Shown here: one piece after another, positions 14,735-23,199 of the stretch
How positions within the stretch are numbered: position 1 is the first letter of the stretch
How the letters are laid out: each line of letters begins with the position of its first letter
NCBI GenBank assembly: GCA_030648955.1
Contig: JAUSHB010000013.1
Coordinates: 140,675-185,752 of the forward strand
Reading direction: 5' to 3'
Source: a bacterium
GTDB lineage: Bacteria > Patescibacteriota > Minisyncoccia > Phycocordibacterales > JAUSHB01
Length of the DNA: 45,078 bases
Notes under the pieces: generated by a model
Seen by the model: only the letters and a program-made list of their open reading frames with translations
Database searches by the model: none
What the model was told of the DNA's origin: nothing
Position numbers and translations under genes: made by a program

Positions 14735-15409
14735 ATGTTCACTATGGATATTCCCAATAAAAACACCCGAGCCCTTGCTCTGAAAGCAAAACTTGATGTT
14801 CCTATGGCGATTCTTGCAATCATCTGGGTTGTGGTTATTGTGGCGAGCTTGATTCTCGAAGAAAATAACTCCATAAAAAATTCTCTCGATGGACTTGATT
14901 GGATCATTTGGTTTGTTTTTCTTGTCGAATATTTTACACTTGTTTTTCTTGCCGAAGAGAAAATATATTATATTCGCCGCAATATTCTCGATCTCATTAT
15001 TGTTTTTTTGCCGGCGCTTCGTATTTTGCGTATCGCAAGAGCGCTAGAAATATTCAAAAGCGCAACGGTTTTTTCTGAAACCTTTCGAGAACTATCGCTA
15101 TTTTTACATCATAAAAAGATTTACAATCTTTTATTCCTGGCATTTTTTGTCACCACTACGGGGGGAGTATTAATTCACCTCGTAGAAGCTCCATCAAACC
15201 CAATTTTCGAACGATATGCCCATTCTTTTTGGTGGGCGATGGCCACCATGTTTACATTCGGCCATAGCGGTATTTCCCCAGTGAGTTCTGCCGGTCAAAC
15301 AATTGGCGTAATTTTAGCGCTTTTTGGTGCGGGTTTTGCCCTTTATTTCGCATTCGCCCTGGTTTCTTGGATTGCCAAGAGAAATAATTCAAGAAATTTA
15401 CAGGGATAA
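14735..15409 (+). CDS. Voltage-gated-like cation channel with an atypical selectivity filter
   Basis: A 224-aa protein resembling the six-segment ion channel superfamily. S1 is near residues 22-44, S2 near 54-76, an S3/S4-like pair includes LRILRIARALEIFKSA, S5 is near 128-148, the pore helix is FWWAMATMFTFGHSGISP, and S6 follows. The filter position, normally TVGYGD in potassium channels, reads TFGHSG, so ion choice cannot be inferred. S4 has only three arginines, hence weak or no voltage sensing. A TACAAT box (14720-14725) ends nine nucleotides before the ATG, again near-leaderless. It separates fusA from tuf. A second start (MDIPNK) three codons later is possible. Confidence 0.82.
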   Translation: MFTMDIPNKNTRALALKAKLDVPMAILAIIWVVVIVASLILEENNSIKNSLDGLDWIIWFVFLVEYFTLVFLAEEKIYYIRRNILDLIIVFLPALRILRIARALEIFKSATVFSETFRELSLFLHHKKIYNLLFLAFFVTTTGGVLIHLVEAPSNPIFERYAHSFWWAMATMFTFGHSGISPVSSAGQTIGVILALFGAGFALYFAFALVSWIAKRNNSRNLQG

Positions 15410-15433
15410 TTCTGTAATAATGAATTTAATTAT

Positions 15434-15450
15434 CCAAAGCGAGGCTTTGG
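15434..15450 (-). terminator. Weak stem-loop downstream of the pilin gene
   Basis: CCAAAG/CTTTGG stem of six base pairs with a 5-nt loop between the convergent channel and pilin genes. No strong T-tract. Confidence 0.35.
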
Positions 15451-15483
15451 AAGTAACTCCGTAGAGAAAAAATGGACCACTTT

Positions 15484-16059
15484 TTATTGCCAAGAACCAG
15501 GGTCACCAATCGCAGTGCAATCATTAATAGTTGATGCAGAGGTATTTCGAAGTGTTGGATCAGAGCACGGAATGAGTCTAGGATATAATATGTGACATTC
15601 ACCAGGAGATCCAAGAGGGTCGGCTGGATATGTGCCAGCAGGGCACTCTGTTTTGTTAGGGTCTAAGTCAATCGAGAGGTATACATATTGACCGCAACTA
15701 CTACTGCCGGGATTATGAAATGTCCAATATTCATAGTCATGTTTGGACGGTTCGGGGTCCTGAACGGTCCCTGTTAAGTATCCTTTTTCATAAAGTGGAA
15801 GGAGCCATTCGGGGTCAGTGGATCCATCGTTTTGCGTTGATCCCATCCACGAGTGACATGGAAAATGTCCGTAATCTTTATAATAAAGGAAGAGGGCGGT
15901 GGTAATTTGTTCCACATCACTCAGCCGTTTTATGTCATAAGCTTTGTTCCGAAATCCACTGAAAATACCCACAACCACACCAGAAATAAGTCCCATTATT
16001 ACAATAACGACAAGCATCTCTAAAATAGTAAATCCTCTATCTTTCTTGGATATAATCAT
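15484..16059 (-). CDS. Type IV pilin/pseudopilin-like prepilin
   Basis: A 191-aa prepilin. After a basic leader MIISKKDRG comes the prepilin peptidase signature with FTILEMLVVIVIMGLI: cleavage after G9, F at +1 and E at +5, then a hydrophobic helix. The soluble part has a GspG-like start (DVEQITTALFLYYKDYGHFP) and several cysteines. It probably forms part of the type IV pilus used for adhesion or DNA uptake. It is a lone minus-strand gene between the channel and tuf, so no operon context helps identify the subunit. Confidence 0.88.
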   Translation of the reverse strand: MIISKKDRGFTILEMLVVIVIMGLISGVVVGIFSGFRNKAYDIKRLSDVEQITTALFLYYKDYGHFPCHSWMGSTQNDGSTDPEWLLPLYEKGYLTGTVQDPEPSKHDYEYWTFHNPGSSSCGQYVYLSIDLDPNKTECPAGTYPADPLGSPGECHILYPRLIPCSDPTLRNTSASTINDCTAIGDPGSWQ

Positions 16060-16254
16060 TATCGCGCTTTTAATTCTTACTCTTTTGGTTTTTGTGTAAC
16101 TAGATTACAATATTTATTACATAATCATAACATACCAAATAACTTAGCATGTTGCATTATTCGCCCAAACACCCAATCATTTCTACAAAGGTCTCCCCTT
16201 TCGTAGGACACCTCCTATAATGTAGTGTTATTTTACGTCATTTATTGTGGGGAG

Positions 16255-16282
16255 TTGACTATATTTTGTGTTTTGTTATGAT
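16255..16282 (+). promoter_or_regulatory. Promoter of tuf and a long leader
   Basis: TTGACT (16255-16260), a 16-nt spacer and TATGAT (16277-16282), giving a leader of about 155 nt before tuf. The leader is AT-rich and ends with the small hairpin GGG-TTGAA-CCC. The 384-nt interval 16060-16443 otherwise holds only a possible second box TATAAT (16216-16221) and no gene I can support. Confidence 0.55.
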
Positions 16283-16443
16283 GATGGTTACCGCATTTTT
16301 GCGCTATTTTTTGTTTGTGGAAATTAATAAAATAGTTAAAAAGTCGATAAAATTATTAGCAATTTATATAATTACATTTAGCGGAGAGAGTTCAGTTATC
16401 CGTTCTCGCGGGTTGAACCCTCAACACTAGGTACATAAATACT

Positions 16444-17640
16444 ATGGCAGAAGCATTTGATCGGTCGAAGCCGCACGTTAACGTAGGCACTATCGGCCAC
16501 GTTGACCACGGCAAGACCACACTAACCGCCGCGATTCTCAATGTTTTGAATCTCGCGGGCAATAAAGTAAAGCTCAAGTCTGTTGACCAGATCGACTCGG
16601 CTCCTGAAGAAAAAGCGCGCGGTATCACCATCGCTCTTTCGCACAACGAGTATGAGACCGCCACACGCCACTATGCTCACATCGATGCTCCAGGACACGC
16701 TGACTACATCAAGAACATGATTACCGGTGCTGCTCAAATGGACGGTGCTATCTTGGTTGTTGCCGCGACTGACGGCGTAATGCCCCAGACTCGTGAGCAC
16801 ATCCTTCTTGCAAAACAAGTTGGAGTTCCTAAAATCATTGTTTTCCTTAACAAAGTTGATATGGTTCCTGATCCGGAACTCATCGATCTTGTTGAAGAAG
16901 AAGTTCGCGAGTTGCTTACCAAATATGACTACGACGGGAAAAATGCACCAATTATCCGCGGATCAGGACTTAAGGGTCTTGAGGCAAAGAAAGTTGATGA
17001 TGAATGGGCAAAGAAAATTCTTGAGCTTACTAAAGCGCTTGATGAGTACATTCCTGTTCCTGAACGTGATGTCAAAAAGCCATTCTTGATGCCTGTCGAA
17101 GACGTGTTCTCTATTGAAGGACGCGGAACCGTGGTTACCGGTCGAGTGGAACGAGGTACTATCAAAGTAGGTGATGAAGTTGAAATTGTTGGTCTTAAGG
17201 ATACCGTAAAGACAACTATCACTGGCATTGAAATGTTCAACAAATCGCTCAACGAAGCTATAGCTGGCGACAATGCAGGTATCCTTCTCCGTGGTACCAA
17301 GAAAGAAGATGTTACGCGCGGACAAGTTATTGCAAAGTCAGGTTCGGTAACTCCTCACACAGAATTTGAAGCAAAGATTTATGTCTTGAGCAAAGATGAA
17401 GGGGGTCGCCACACGCCGTTTTTCACGGGATATAAACCGCAATTCTACATTCGAACAACCGATGTTACAGGAGACGTCACCCTTCCTGCGGGAACTGAAA
17501 TGGTTATGCCAGGAGACACACCTCCTTCGTTGACCGTAAAATTAGTTGCTCCTGTCGCGCTTGAAGCGGATCAGCGATTTGCAATTCGTGAAGGAGGCAA
17601 GACTGTTGGTGCTGGAGTGGTAACCAAAGTTATTAAGTAA
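16444..17640 (+). CDS. tuf: Elongation factor Tu
   Basis: A 398-aa GTPase that brings aminoacyl-tRNA to the ribosome. G motifs: [50 protein letters not shown] and NKVDMV. Domain II/III landmarks are [36 protein letters not shown] and [18 protein letters not shown]. The catalytic histidine context PGHAD is intact. The gene has its own promoter, separated from fusA by the channel and pilin genes, and leads into rpsJ 48 nt downstream. Confidence 0.98.
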   Translation: MAEAFDRSKPHVNVGTIGHVDHGKTTLTAAILNVLNLAGNKVKLKSVDQIDSAPEEKARGITIALSHNEYETATRHYAHIDAPGHADYIKNMITGAAQMDGAILVVAATDGVMPQTREHILLAKQVGVPKIIVFLNKVDMVPDPELIDLVEEEVRELLTKYDYDGKNAPIIRGSGLKGLEAKKVDDEWAKKILELTKALDEYIPVPERDVKKPFLMPVEDVFSIEGRGTVVTGRVERGTIKVGDEVEIVGLKDTVKTTITGIEMFNKSLNEAIAGDNAGILLRGTKKEDVTRGQVIAKSGSVTPHTEFEAKIYVLSKDEGGRHTPFFTGYKPQFYIRTTDVTGDVTLPAGTEMVMPGDTPPSLTVKLVAPVALEADQRFAIREGGKTVGAGVVTKVIK

Positions 17641-17688
17641 TCACGGAACACGATACACGCAAATCATAAGCACCTGATACTTACCCGT

Positions 17689-18048
17689 ATGCCAACAAAA
17701 GCGAAAAAACAAAAAACACCAAAAGCGAAAGAAGAGAATCTAATTCAAAAACTTCGTATCCGTGTCAGTGCTTACGAACACAAGATTCTCGATAATTCGG
17801 TGAAACAAATTATTGATACCGCACTTCGGTATGATGCAAAAATCTTGGGACCAGTTCCGCTTCCCACTTCGATTAAGAAGTACACCGTCAACAGATCAGC
17901 ATTCATTTATAAAAACGCGCGAGAACAGTTCGAAATCAGAATCCACAAACGACTCATTGATATTTTAAATCCGACCGCAAAAGTGATTGAGGCACTCACC
18001 AACATGAGTCTTCCATCTGGGGTCAACATTGACGTAAAAATGATGTAG
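17689..18048 (+). CDS. rpsJ: 30S ribosomal protein S10 with basic N-terminal extension
   Basis: A 119-aa protein of the 30S head. The S10 core starts at KLRIRVSAYEHKILD, with GPVPLPTSIKKYTVNRS, FEIRIHKRLIDI and LPSGVNIDVKM. A 21-residue Lys-rich extension (MPTKAKKQKTPKAKEEN) precedes it. The start ATG is 48 nt after tuf, without a Shine-Dalgarno. The stop is followed by a hairpin spacer made of TAGGC-type words. Confidence 0.96.
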   Translation: MPTKAKKQKTPKAKEENLIQKLRIRVSAYEHKILDNSVKQIIDTALRYDAKILGPVPLPTSIKKYTVNRSAFIYKNAREQFEIRIHKRLIDILNPTAKVIEALTNMSLPSGVNIDVKMM

Positions 18049-18051
18049 GAA

Positions 18052-18127
18052 TAGCCACTAGGCTTTAGGCACTAGGCGCTAGGTTGTTTTTAACTAGAGC
18101 CTACTTTGCCTAATACCTAATTCTCTA
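18052..18127 (+). repeat. Hairpin spacer of TAGGC words between rpsJ and rplC
   Basis: The left arm repeats CTAGGC-like words (CACTAGGC, TTTAGGC, ACTAGGCGCTAGG). The right arm has the complements (AGAGCCTA, TTTGCCTA, ATACCTAATT). The loop is TTGTTTTTAA. It fills the spacer from four nucleotides after the stop to six before the next start. Confidence 0.65.
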
Positions 18128-18132
18128 ATACC

Positions 18133-18759
18133 ATGAAATTTATCCTTGGAACAAAACAGAATATGATTCAATTTTTCACTGAAAAGGGGAAAAGTATCCC
18201 AGCGACGATTCTTTCTGTGCCTCCTGCGGTAGTTACTGCTCTTAAAACCAAGGATAAAGATGGATACGATGCTATTCAAATTGGCATTCCGTCAAAAGAA
18301 AAAAGAATTTCAAAGGCTGAAAAAGGGCACTTGAAGGATCTTGGTAATTTTAAACCTACGAGAGAGTTTAGGACTTTGAGGGGAAGTCTTACCGATTTCA
18401 AGCGGGGTGACACTATTGATGTTTCGACATTTAAGGAAGGGGACGAAGTCACAATAAGTGGAATCAGCAAAGGAAAGGGATTTCAGGGTGTTGTGAAACG
18501 ACACGGATTTTCAGGAGGTCCAAGATCGCATGGTCAAAAGCATTCCGAGCGTGAAGCGGGTAGTATTGGCGGTGGTGGACGAGCCGGAGGACGTGTTGCA
18601 AAAGGAATGCGCATGGCAGGTCGTATGGGAGGAGATCGCGTGAGCGTCAAAGGACTCAAGGTGCTTTTGGTCGACATTAACCAAAATGCCTTATTGGTAT
18701 CAGGTGCAGTGCCGGGGAAGAGAGGAACGTTGTTAGAGATAGTTTGGGAAGCTTCATAA
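18133..18759 (+). CDS. rplC: 50S ribosomal protein L3
   Basis: A 208-aa early-assembly protein. The core contains FILGTKQNMIQFFTEKGKSI, GDEVTISGISKGKGFQGVVKRHGFSGGP, SHGQKHSEREAGSIGGGG and RVAKGMRMAGRMGGDRVSVKG. The glutamine of the GGGPxSHGQ-type loop, which is methylated in other bacteria, is present. The last codons (WEAS) are already part of the first AGCTTC word of the following hairpin spacer. Confidence 0.97.
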   Translation: MKFILGTKQNMIQFFTEKGKSIPATILSVPPAVVTALKTKDKDGYDAIQIGIPSKEKRISKAEKGHLKDLGNFKPTREFRTLRGSLTDFKRGDTIDVSTFKEGDEVTISGISKGKGFQGVVKRHGFSGGPRSHGQKHSEREAGSIGGGGRAGGRVAKGMRMAGRMGGDRVSVKGLKVLLVDINQNALLVSGAVPGKRGTLLEIVWEAS

Positions 18760-18834
18760 GCTTCAGCAGCTTCCAGAGCTTCAAAAGCTTTCGAAGCTAA
18801 CGAAGCTAACGAAGCTCAGGAAGCTATAGAAGCT
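18748..18834 (+). repeat. Hairpin spacer of AGCTTC words between rplC and rplD
   Basis: Five copies of AGCTTC/AGCTT at 7-10 nt spacing in the left arm face five copies of GAAGCT in the right arm; the apex is AAAGCTTTCGAAGCT. The left arm overlaps the rplC stop codon and the right arm ends seven nucleotides before the rplD ATG. The same word family returns at 28357-28432. Confidence 0.8.
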
Positions 18835-18841
18835 AAATTTT

Positions 18842-19522
18842 ATGACAGAAGCAAAAGTTTACAACACTGAAGGCAAAGAAGTCGGAACATACAAACTTCC
18901 GGAAAGCGTCTTTGCGTTGCCGTGGAATGGTGACCTTGTTCACCAGGTGGTGGTTGCCATGGAAGGGAATGCTCGAACACCTGTTGCTCACACGAAAGGA
19001 CGAGGAGAGGTGCGTGGCGGTGGCAAGAAGCCATGGCGCCAGAAGGGTACGGGTCGCGCTCGACATGGATCGAGTCGATCTCCTATTTGGAAAGGGGGTG
19101 GGGTTACTCACGGACCGCTCAAGGATAAAAGCTATGAGCGCAAAGTTAACAAGAAAATGAGGATAAAAGCTCTGTATACGGTGTTGTCACGAAAGGCAAA
19201 AGACGGCGAGATCATCCTTCTCGACGCTCTTTCGTTCAATACCCCAAAAACAAAACAGGCAAAAGAAGTGATCGCATCACTTTCTGGAATCAAGGGGTTT
19301 AGAGCGATTCAGAAGAAAAATAATGCGGCATATTTTGCTATCCCCAAAAAAGATGAAAATCTTACAAAAAGTTTTAGAAATTTCAACAATATAGAATTGG
19401 ACGAAGCGCGAAATCTTAATCCAATGAATTCGCTCAAGAGTAAATTCATCGTCATTGTAAATCCAAAAGAAAGCATTAAGTTCTTGGAAGAGCGCCTCAA
19501 AAAAGCTGTTGCACGATCATAA
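18842..19522 (+). CDS. rplD: 50S ribosomal protein L4
   Basis: A 226-aa exit-tunnel protein. Core features: [37 protein letters not shown] (tunnel loop), [20 protein letters not shown] and GGGVTHGP. The C-terminal Rossmann-like half includes [16 protein letters not shown] and KFIVIVNP. In other bacteria L4 regulates the S10 operon; no such leader can be assigned here. Ten nucleotides separate it from rplW, the tightest junction in this half of the cluster. Confidence 0.97.
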   Translation: MTEAKVYNTEGKEVGTYKLPESVFALPWNGDLVHQVVVAMEGNARTPVAHTKGRGEVRGGGKKPWRQKGTGRARHGSSRSPIWKGGGVTHGPLKDKSYERKVNKKMRIKALYTVLSRKAKDGEIILLDALSFNTPKTKQAKEVIASLSGIKGFRAIQKKNNAAYFAIPKKDENLTKSFRNFNNIELDEARNLNPMNSLKSKFIVIVNPKESIKFLEERLKKAVARS

Positions 19523-19531
19523 AAAACCATC

Positions 19532-19972
19532 ATGGCTATTTTTAATACATCAAAAAAGAAAAAAAATACTGTCTCAACAAAGGTGATCCAAGGAAGGGAG
19601 AAAAAGAGCGTGAAAACAAATTCAGTTGTTGTACCTGTCGGTCTGCCTCCTCGCCAACATGAAGTCAAGGAAGGGATGAATGTCCAAGTAACAGAGGAGG
19701 GTTTTTCGTCTGTGTTGCTTCGACCACGCATAACCGAAAAATCTTCTATGCTCGCGGAAAAAAATACCTACGTATTCGAGATCCATCCGAAAGCTAACAA
19801 AAAAGAAGTTGCCACGGCAGTAACAAACATATATAAGGTGACTCCAACAAGGGTTCACATTATCAATCTTCCTGCCAAGAAAGTATTTTCAAGAGGGAAA
19901 AAGGGAGTGCAAAGCGCAATCAAAAAGGCTATTGTGTACCTCAAGCATGGAGACAAGATTGAGTTCGTGTAG
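19532..19972 (+). CDS. rplW: 50S ribosomal protein L23 with long N-terminal extension
   Basis: A 146-aa protein at the tunnel exit, docking site for chaperones and targeting factors. The L23 core starts near residue 64 (LLRPRITEKSSMLAEKNTYVFEI) and contains KKEVATAVTNIYKVTP and KKAIVYLKHGDKIEF. Bacterial L23 is about 95-100 aa; the first 60 residues here are a Lys/Val/Thr-rich extension that would lie on the surface near the exit. Start at MAIFNTSKKKK follows rplD by nine nucleotides. Confidence 0.94.
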   Translation: MAIFNTSKKKKNTVSTKVIQGREKKSVKTNSVVVPVGLPPRQHEVKEGMNVQVTEEGFSSVLLRPRITEKSSMLAEKNTYVFEIHPKANKKEVATAVTNIYKVTPTRVHIINLPAKKVFSRGKKGVQSAIKKAIVYLKHGDKIEFV

Positions 19973-19974
19973 AA

Positions 19975-20046
19975 CAATAATTTACAATTATCAATAAACC
20001 AATTTTCAAGCACTAAAATCATTGAGTATTGAGATTTAAAAAATAA
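19975..20046 (+). repeat. AT-rich hairpin spacer between rplW and rplB
   Basis: Words CAATTATCAATAAA and CCAATTTTCAA in the left part face TTGAGTATTGAGATT in the right part. The pairing is weaker than in the other spacers. Confidence 0.4.
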
Positions 20047-20050
20047 TTAT

Positions 20051-20881
20051 ATGAAGACCTATAGACCAACAACCCCATCACAGCGTCACACAATCACGGT
20101 TCCTTACCGTGGCGTGATTACTACGTCAACTCCTCTCAAAAAACTCACCAAGGGCAGAAAACGGCATGTGGGAAGAAATAATGCAGGGCGTATCACGGTG
20201 AGGCACAAGGGTGGAGGTCACAAGCGGCTGTATCGAGATATTGATTTTATGTATAACAAATTCGATATTCCGGCAAAGATACAAACAATCGAATATGATC
20301 CGAATCGCGGAGCATTTATTGCACTTTCGACCTATGCTGATGGAGAAAAGAGATATGTTATTGCGCCCAAGGGTTTTCGTCCGGGAAATACTTTTATCGT
20401 GTCAGAGAAAGCACCGCTTTCTGCGGGAAATCGAATGCCGCTCAAAAATATTCCTGTTGGAGCATTTGTATATAACATTGAAATCCATCCCAAGGGGGGA
20501 GCAAAGTTAGCGCGTGGAGCGGGAAACTTTGCGGAAATTGTGGCGCACGATGGAGGATTTACTGATCTTAAAATGCCATCAGGAGAAATCAGGAGAATCA
20601 TAGAAACAGCATGGGCGTGCATGGGTGAAGTTTCAAACGAAGAACGCAAGTTGCGCAATATTGGCAAAGCCGGTCGTTCACGATGGCTCGGTATTCGCCC
20701 AACCGTTCGTGGAACTGCAATGAACCCTGTTGATCATCCACACGGCGGCGGTGAAGGCCGTCAAGGTCGTGGCACCAAGCGTCCTAAAACAATGTGGGGC
20801 AAGATCACCGGCGGTAGAAAGACAAGGACTCCAAAAAAATATTCAAATGCACTGATCGTTTCAAGAAGGAAAAAGAAGTAA
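20051..20881 (+). CDS. rplB: 50S ribosomal protein L2
   Basis: A 276-aa protein of the peptidyl-transferase region. The core RPTTPSQRH, HVGRNNAGRITVRHKGGGHKRLYR, EYDPNRGAFIAL and NPVDHPHGGGEG (with the essential histidine) is complete. In most bacteria rpsS follows directly; here a 20-nt gap leads to a 17-bp hairpin and a 3.4-kb island of surface-protein genes before rpsS. Confidence 0.98.
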   Translation: MKTYRPTTPSQRHTITVPYRGVITTSTPLKKLTKGRKRHVGRNNAGRITVRHKGGGHKRLYRDIDFMYNKFDIPAKIQTIEYDPNRGAFIALSTYADGEKRYVIAPKGFRPGNTFIVSEKAPLSAGNRMPLKNIPVGAFVYNIEIHPKGGAKLARGAGNFAEIVAHDGGFTDLKMPSGEIRRIIETAWACMGEVSNEERKLRNIGKAGRSRWLGIRPTVRGTAMNPVDHPHGGGEGRQGRGTKRPKTMWGKITGGRKTRTPKKYSNALIVSRRKKK

Positions 20882-20901
20882 AAAGCGTAAAAATAGAAAC
20901 T

Positions 20902-20938
20902 TAACCCCCCGCCATCTTAATAAGATGGCGGGGGGTTA
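20902..20938 (+). terminator. Very stable hairpin after rplB
   Basis: Seventeen-bp perfect stem TAACCCCCCGCCATCTT/AAGATGGCGGGGGGTTA with a 3-nt loop. There is no T-tract, but the stem stability and its position at the cluster break suggest transcript end or 3'-end protection. Confidence 0.75.
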
Positions 20939-21005
20939 TCCACATCCTCGCGTGCGGAATAATTGTCTAAATAGTTGTATACTATTCTACATAAGCACTT
21001 TTTCT

Positions 21006-22031
21006 ATGCAATTTTTTAAACCACTTAGACACACACTATTATCAATAACTCTCGCCGTTATTCTCTCGGTGCTGGGCGGGTGGTTTATTTTTGGAGGGGG
21101 AGCAACAGAAACTCAAATAGTATCGGCTGGTTCAACAGACAACTTATCTGGTTATGCATGGAGCTCAAATATTGGTTGGATTTCGTTTAATTGCATAAAC
21201 CCACTCGAAAATTGTGGCACGTCTAACTACGGTGTTCATATCGCTAATGACACATTAAGATTTACTCCGGGGGCAAAAAGTGATATTACGGGAACAGCAT
21301 GGAGCTCAAATATTGGTTGGATAAGTTTTGACCGAAATAAGACGGGCAATCCGCCGTCAAGTGATATAGGTTCAGGAGTTGGACCAATTGCACAAATTAC
21401 TTGGTCTCCAACACCCTATATGAGCGGTTGGGCGCGCGCGCTTGCGGGATGTCAGAATATTCTTGGGGTTCCTGCGTCTTCTTGTTCTGGAAGTGGTCCC
21501 GGGTTAGCTTCTGGTGGCTGGGACGGATGGATCAAACTTCGCTCGACAGTTGGCGAACCAAATTATGGCATTACTCTAAATTCCGCAACAAATAAACTCA
21601 CTGGATTTGCATGGGGTGGTGATGTGGTTGGGTGGGTTAAATTTGCCTCAACGGTTGGTGAGCCAAGTTACGGAGTTGTGTTTACTCCAATCGGGACACT
21701 GCCTCCAGTAGGCTGTGGAATTGCAAATAATGTTCCAGTTGCACCTCCAACAGGACCAATATCCGCAAATCTTTGCAGTGATGGATCAACACCTCTTGTT
21801 ACCAACAACAATACAACCGCTCCATATTCTTGGAGTTGGACGTGTGCGAACGGGGGTTCTCCGGTTTCGTGTAGTGCGCCATACACCCAATGCTCCGATG
21901 GCATTGATAATGATGGAGATACTCGTATCGATAACAATGCTGGTAATGATGACCCTGGCTGTAAAGATTCGTTGGGGGTTTATAGTCCAACGCGCAACAA
22001 TGAGCGGAATTTCAAATTTAATGAATTCTAA
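21006..22031 (+). CDS. Secreted repeat protein with GxAWSxNIGWISF repeats and DGxDNDGD motif
   Basis: A 341-aa exported protein. An N-terminal signal or anchor (residues 9-31) is followed by four related beta repeats: SGYAWSSNIGWISFNC, TGTAWSSNIGWISFDR, MSGWARALAG ... GWDGWIKLRS and TGFAWGGDVVGWVKFAS. The C-terminal part has paired cysteines and ends with CSDGIDNDGDTRIDNNAGND, a calcium-binding-type motif. Such repeat proteins are typical CPR surface proteins; their function is unknown. The start is set at MQFFKPLRH; upstream codons lie in the hairpin. A TATACT box (20978-20983) fits a short leader. It is the first gene of the island in the S10 cluster. Confidence 0.82.
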   Translation: MQFFKPLRHTLLSITLAVILSVLGGWFIFGGGATETQIVSAGSTDNLSGYAWSSNIGWISFNCINPLENCGTSNYGVHIANDTLRFTPGAKSDITGTAWSSNIGWISFDRNKTGNPPSSDIGSGVGPIAQITWSPTPYMSGWARALAGCQNILGVPASSCSGSGPGLASGGWDGWIKLRSTVGEPNYGITLNSATNKLTGFAWGGDVVGWVKFASTVGEPSYGVVFTPIGTLPPVGCGIANNVPVAPPTGPISANLCSDGSTPLVTNNNTTAPYSWSWTCANGGSPVSCSAPYTQCSDGIDNDGDTRIDNNAGNDDPGCKDSLGVYSPTRNNERNFKFNEF

Positions 22032-22051
22032 AAAGTAAATTTTATTAACCT

Positions 22052-22483
22052 ATGGATCAACAAAATCTTCAAAATAATACTGGTACAACAAGTCATGCTC
22101 ACCGAAGTATTGTGGTGATTAGCGCACTTGTTGTTGTTGCCGTCATTATTTTAGCGATAATATGGGGAATTACGGGCGGTTTTTCCGGGAATAGTGTAAA
22201 TAAAGATGAGCAAGCAGCACAGCAAGCCGCGCTAGAGCAAAAAGCTCGTGAAGACGCAAAACTAGCCGCACAAAAAGCGCTTTTAGCACAGCAAGCTATG
22301 GAATCACAGCAAATTATACAAGACAGGAACATTAAACCGCCCACAGAAGCTGAACTCAAACAACAGGCCGAAGCATCAAAAAAGATTATACAGGAAAGAA
22401 ATATCAAACCGCCTACACAAGCAGAACTTGACCAGCAAGCCAAAGAGTCTGATGCCCTACTTAAATCAATGCAACAAAATTAG
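22052..22483 (+). CDS. Membrane-anchored coiled-coil protein with internal repeats (143 aa)
   Basis: I do not recognise a family. A short cytoplasmic N terminus is followed by one membrane helix (residues 24-45), then an Ala/Gln/Lys-rich coiled coil facing outward. Two copies of a repeat of about 27 residues are visible (IIQDRNIKPPTEAELKQQAE and IIQERNIKPPTQAELDQQAK). It could be a periplasm-spanning spacer or assembly factor for the neighbouring surface proteins (inference from position). Start lies 20 nt after the previous stop, without a Shine-Dalgarno. Confidence 0.7.
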   Translation: MDQQNLQNNTGTTSHAHRSIVVISALVVVAVIILAIIWGITGGFSGNSVNKDEQAAQQAALEQKAREDAKLAAQKALLAQQAMESQQIIQDRNIKPPTEAELKQQAEASKKIIQERNIKPPTQAELDQQAKESDALLKSMQQN

Positions 22484-22516
22484 CCAATTATAAACTTTAT
22501 CTATCTTACAAACTTT

Positions 22517-23131
22517 ATGAACATTCTCACATCCCTCCGCACCCTTCTCCTTGCTCTCATTCTCTCAATCGGCGTCTCCTATGCCTATGCGGCATGGTCA
22601 CCTCCCTCAACATCACCAACAGGGGGAAACACTGATGCGCCAATAAATGTGGGAGGTGTGACTCAAGTGAAAGCAGGAGCACTGACGGTGAATGGGTTAC
22701 TGACGGCGGTGTCAAAGCTTATGGTTGGAGGAGCAGGAACCCCTCCAGGAGGTCTTACGCTTGGAGTGATAGGGAATGTGGGCGCTGATAAATATTGTGA
22801 TAGAAATGGGAATAATTGTATTTCGGCTGGAATTGGCGCCGGGGGAATTCAGAAGCGCGTTACGGGTACGTGTAGTGGCGGAAATTTTTTGGTTGGAGTT
22901 AATCCTGACGGATCGGTGAATTGTGCTGCGGCATCAGGTGGAACCCAATTTTATCAATGCCCAAATATTCAAAGATCAATAAACGAGGGTGGTACTACAT
23001 CGTATTGTCCCACAAATTGCACAGGTCAACTTTCAACCAGTAATACATGTACCTATCAAGAACCTGATGTTCAATGGCCTTGCGTTAACGGTAATAATCA
23101 ATGGCAGAGTGCGAGTTGTTCGGCAGTTTAG
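22517..23131 (+). CDS. Secreted PilV-like surface/pilus-tip protein, copy 1
   Basis: A 204-aa exported protein. Signal peptide MNILTSLRTLLLALILSIGV, probable cleavage near AYAA, then the module WSPPSTSPTGGNTDAPINVG and GGVTQVKAGALTVNGLLTAV. That module is widespread in CPR surface proteins and resembles the constant part of PilV-type shufflon proteins. The rest is variable, with several cysteines (CDRNGNNC, CPNIQRS, CPTNC). Copy 2 lies at 23514 and shares an exact 103-bp block (22614-22716) with it. It probably decorates pili or the cell surface; the ligand is unknown. Confidence 0.75.
   Translation: MNILTSLRTLLLALILSIGVSYAYAAWSPPSTSPTGGNTDAPINVGGVTQVKAGALTVNGLLTAVSKLMVGGAGTPPGGLTLGVIGNVGADKYCDRNGNNCISAGIGAGGIQKRVTGTCSGGNFLVGVNPDGSVNCAAASGGTQFYQCPNIQRSINEGGTTSYCPTNCTGQLSTSNTCTYQEPDVQWPCVNGNNQWQSASCSAV
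22614..22716 (+). repeat. 103-bp exact direct repeat (copy 1; copy 2 at 23611-23713)
   Basis: Encodes the PTGGNTDAPINVGG ... NGLLTAVS module of both PilV-like genes. The sequence is identical over 103 bp while the signal-peptide codons just upstream are clearly diverged and the 3' parts are unrelated, which indicates recent gene conversion or cassette exchange. Confidence 0.95.
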
Positions 23132-23163
23132 TAATAAGAAAAATCCTAAGTTAAAATTGAAAT

Positions 23164-23191
23164 TTGTAATACCCTGGGTGTGGTGTAGAAT
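23164..23191 (+). promoter_or_regulatory. Promoter of the coiled-coil gene (leaderless)
   Basis: TTGTAA (23164-23169), a 16-nt G-rich spacer and TAGAAT (23186-23191), which ends eight nucleotides before ATG 23200. Same design as the promoters at 275, 7756 and 9129. Confidence 0.55.
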
Positions 23192-23199
23192 TAAGAAAT

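Noticed and set aside
16400-16430. GGGTTGAACCC in the tuf leader as a tRNA T-arm
   Set aside because: No acceptor stem, anticodon arm or CCA-adjacent pairing fits around it, and the T-loop consensus TTCRA is not met.
18748-18834. AGCTTC array as HindIII-type cloning artefact
   Set aside because: The words are degenerate, spaced at variable distance, occur again at 28357-28432, and fit the general spacer architecture of the cluster.
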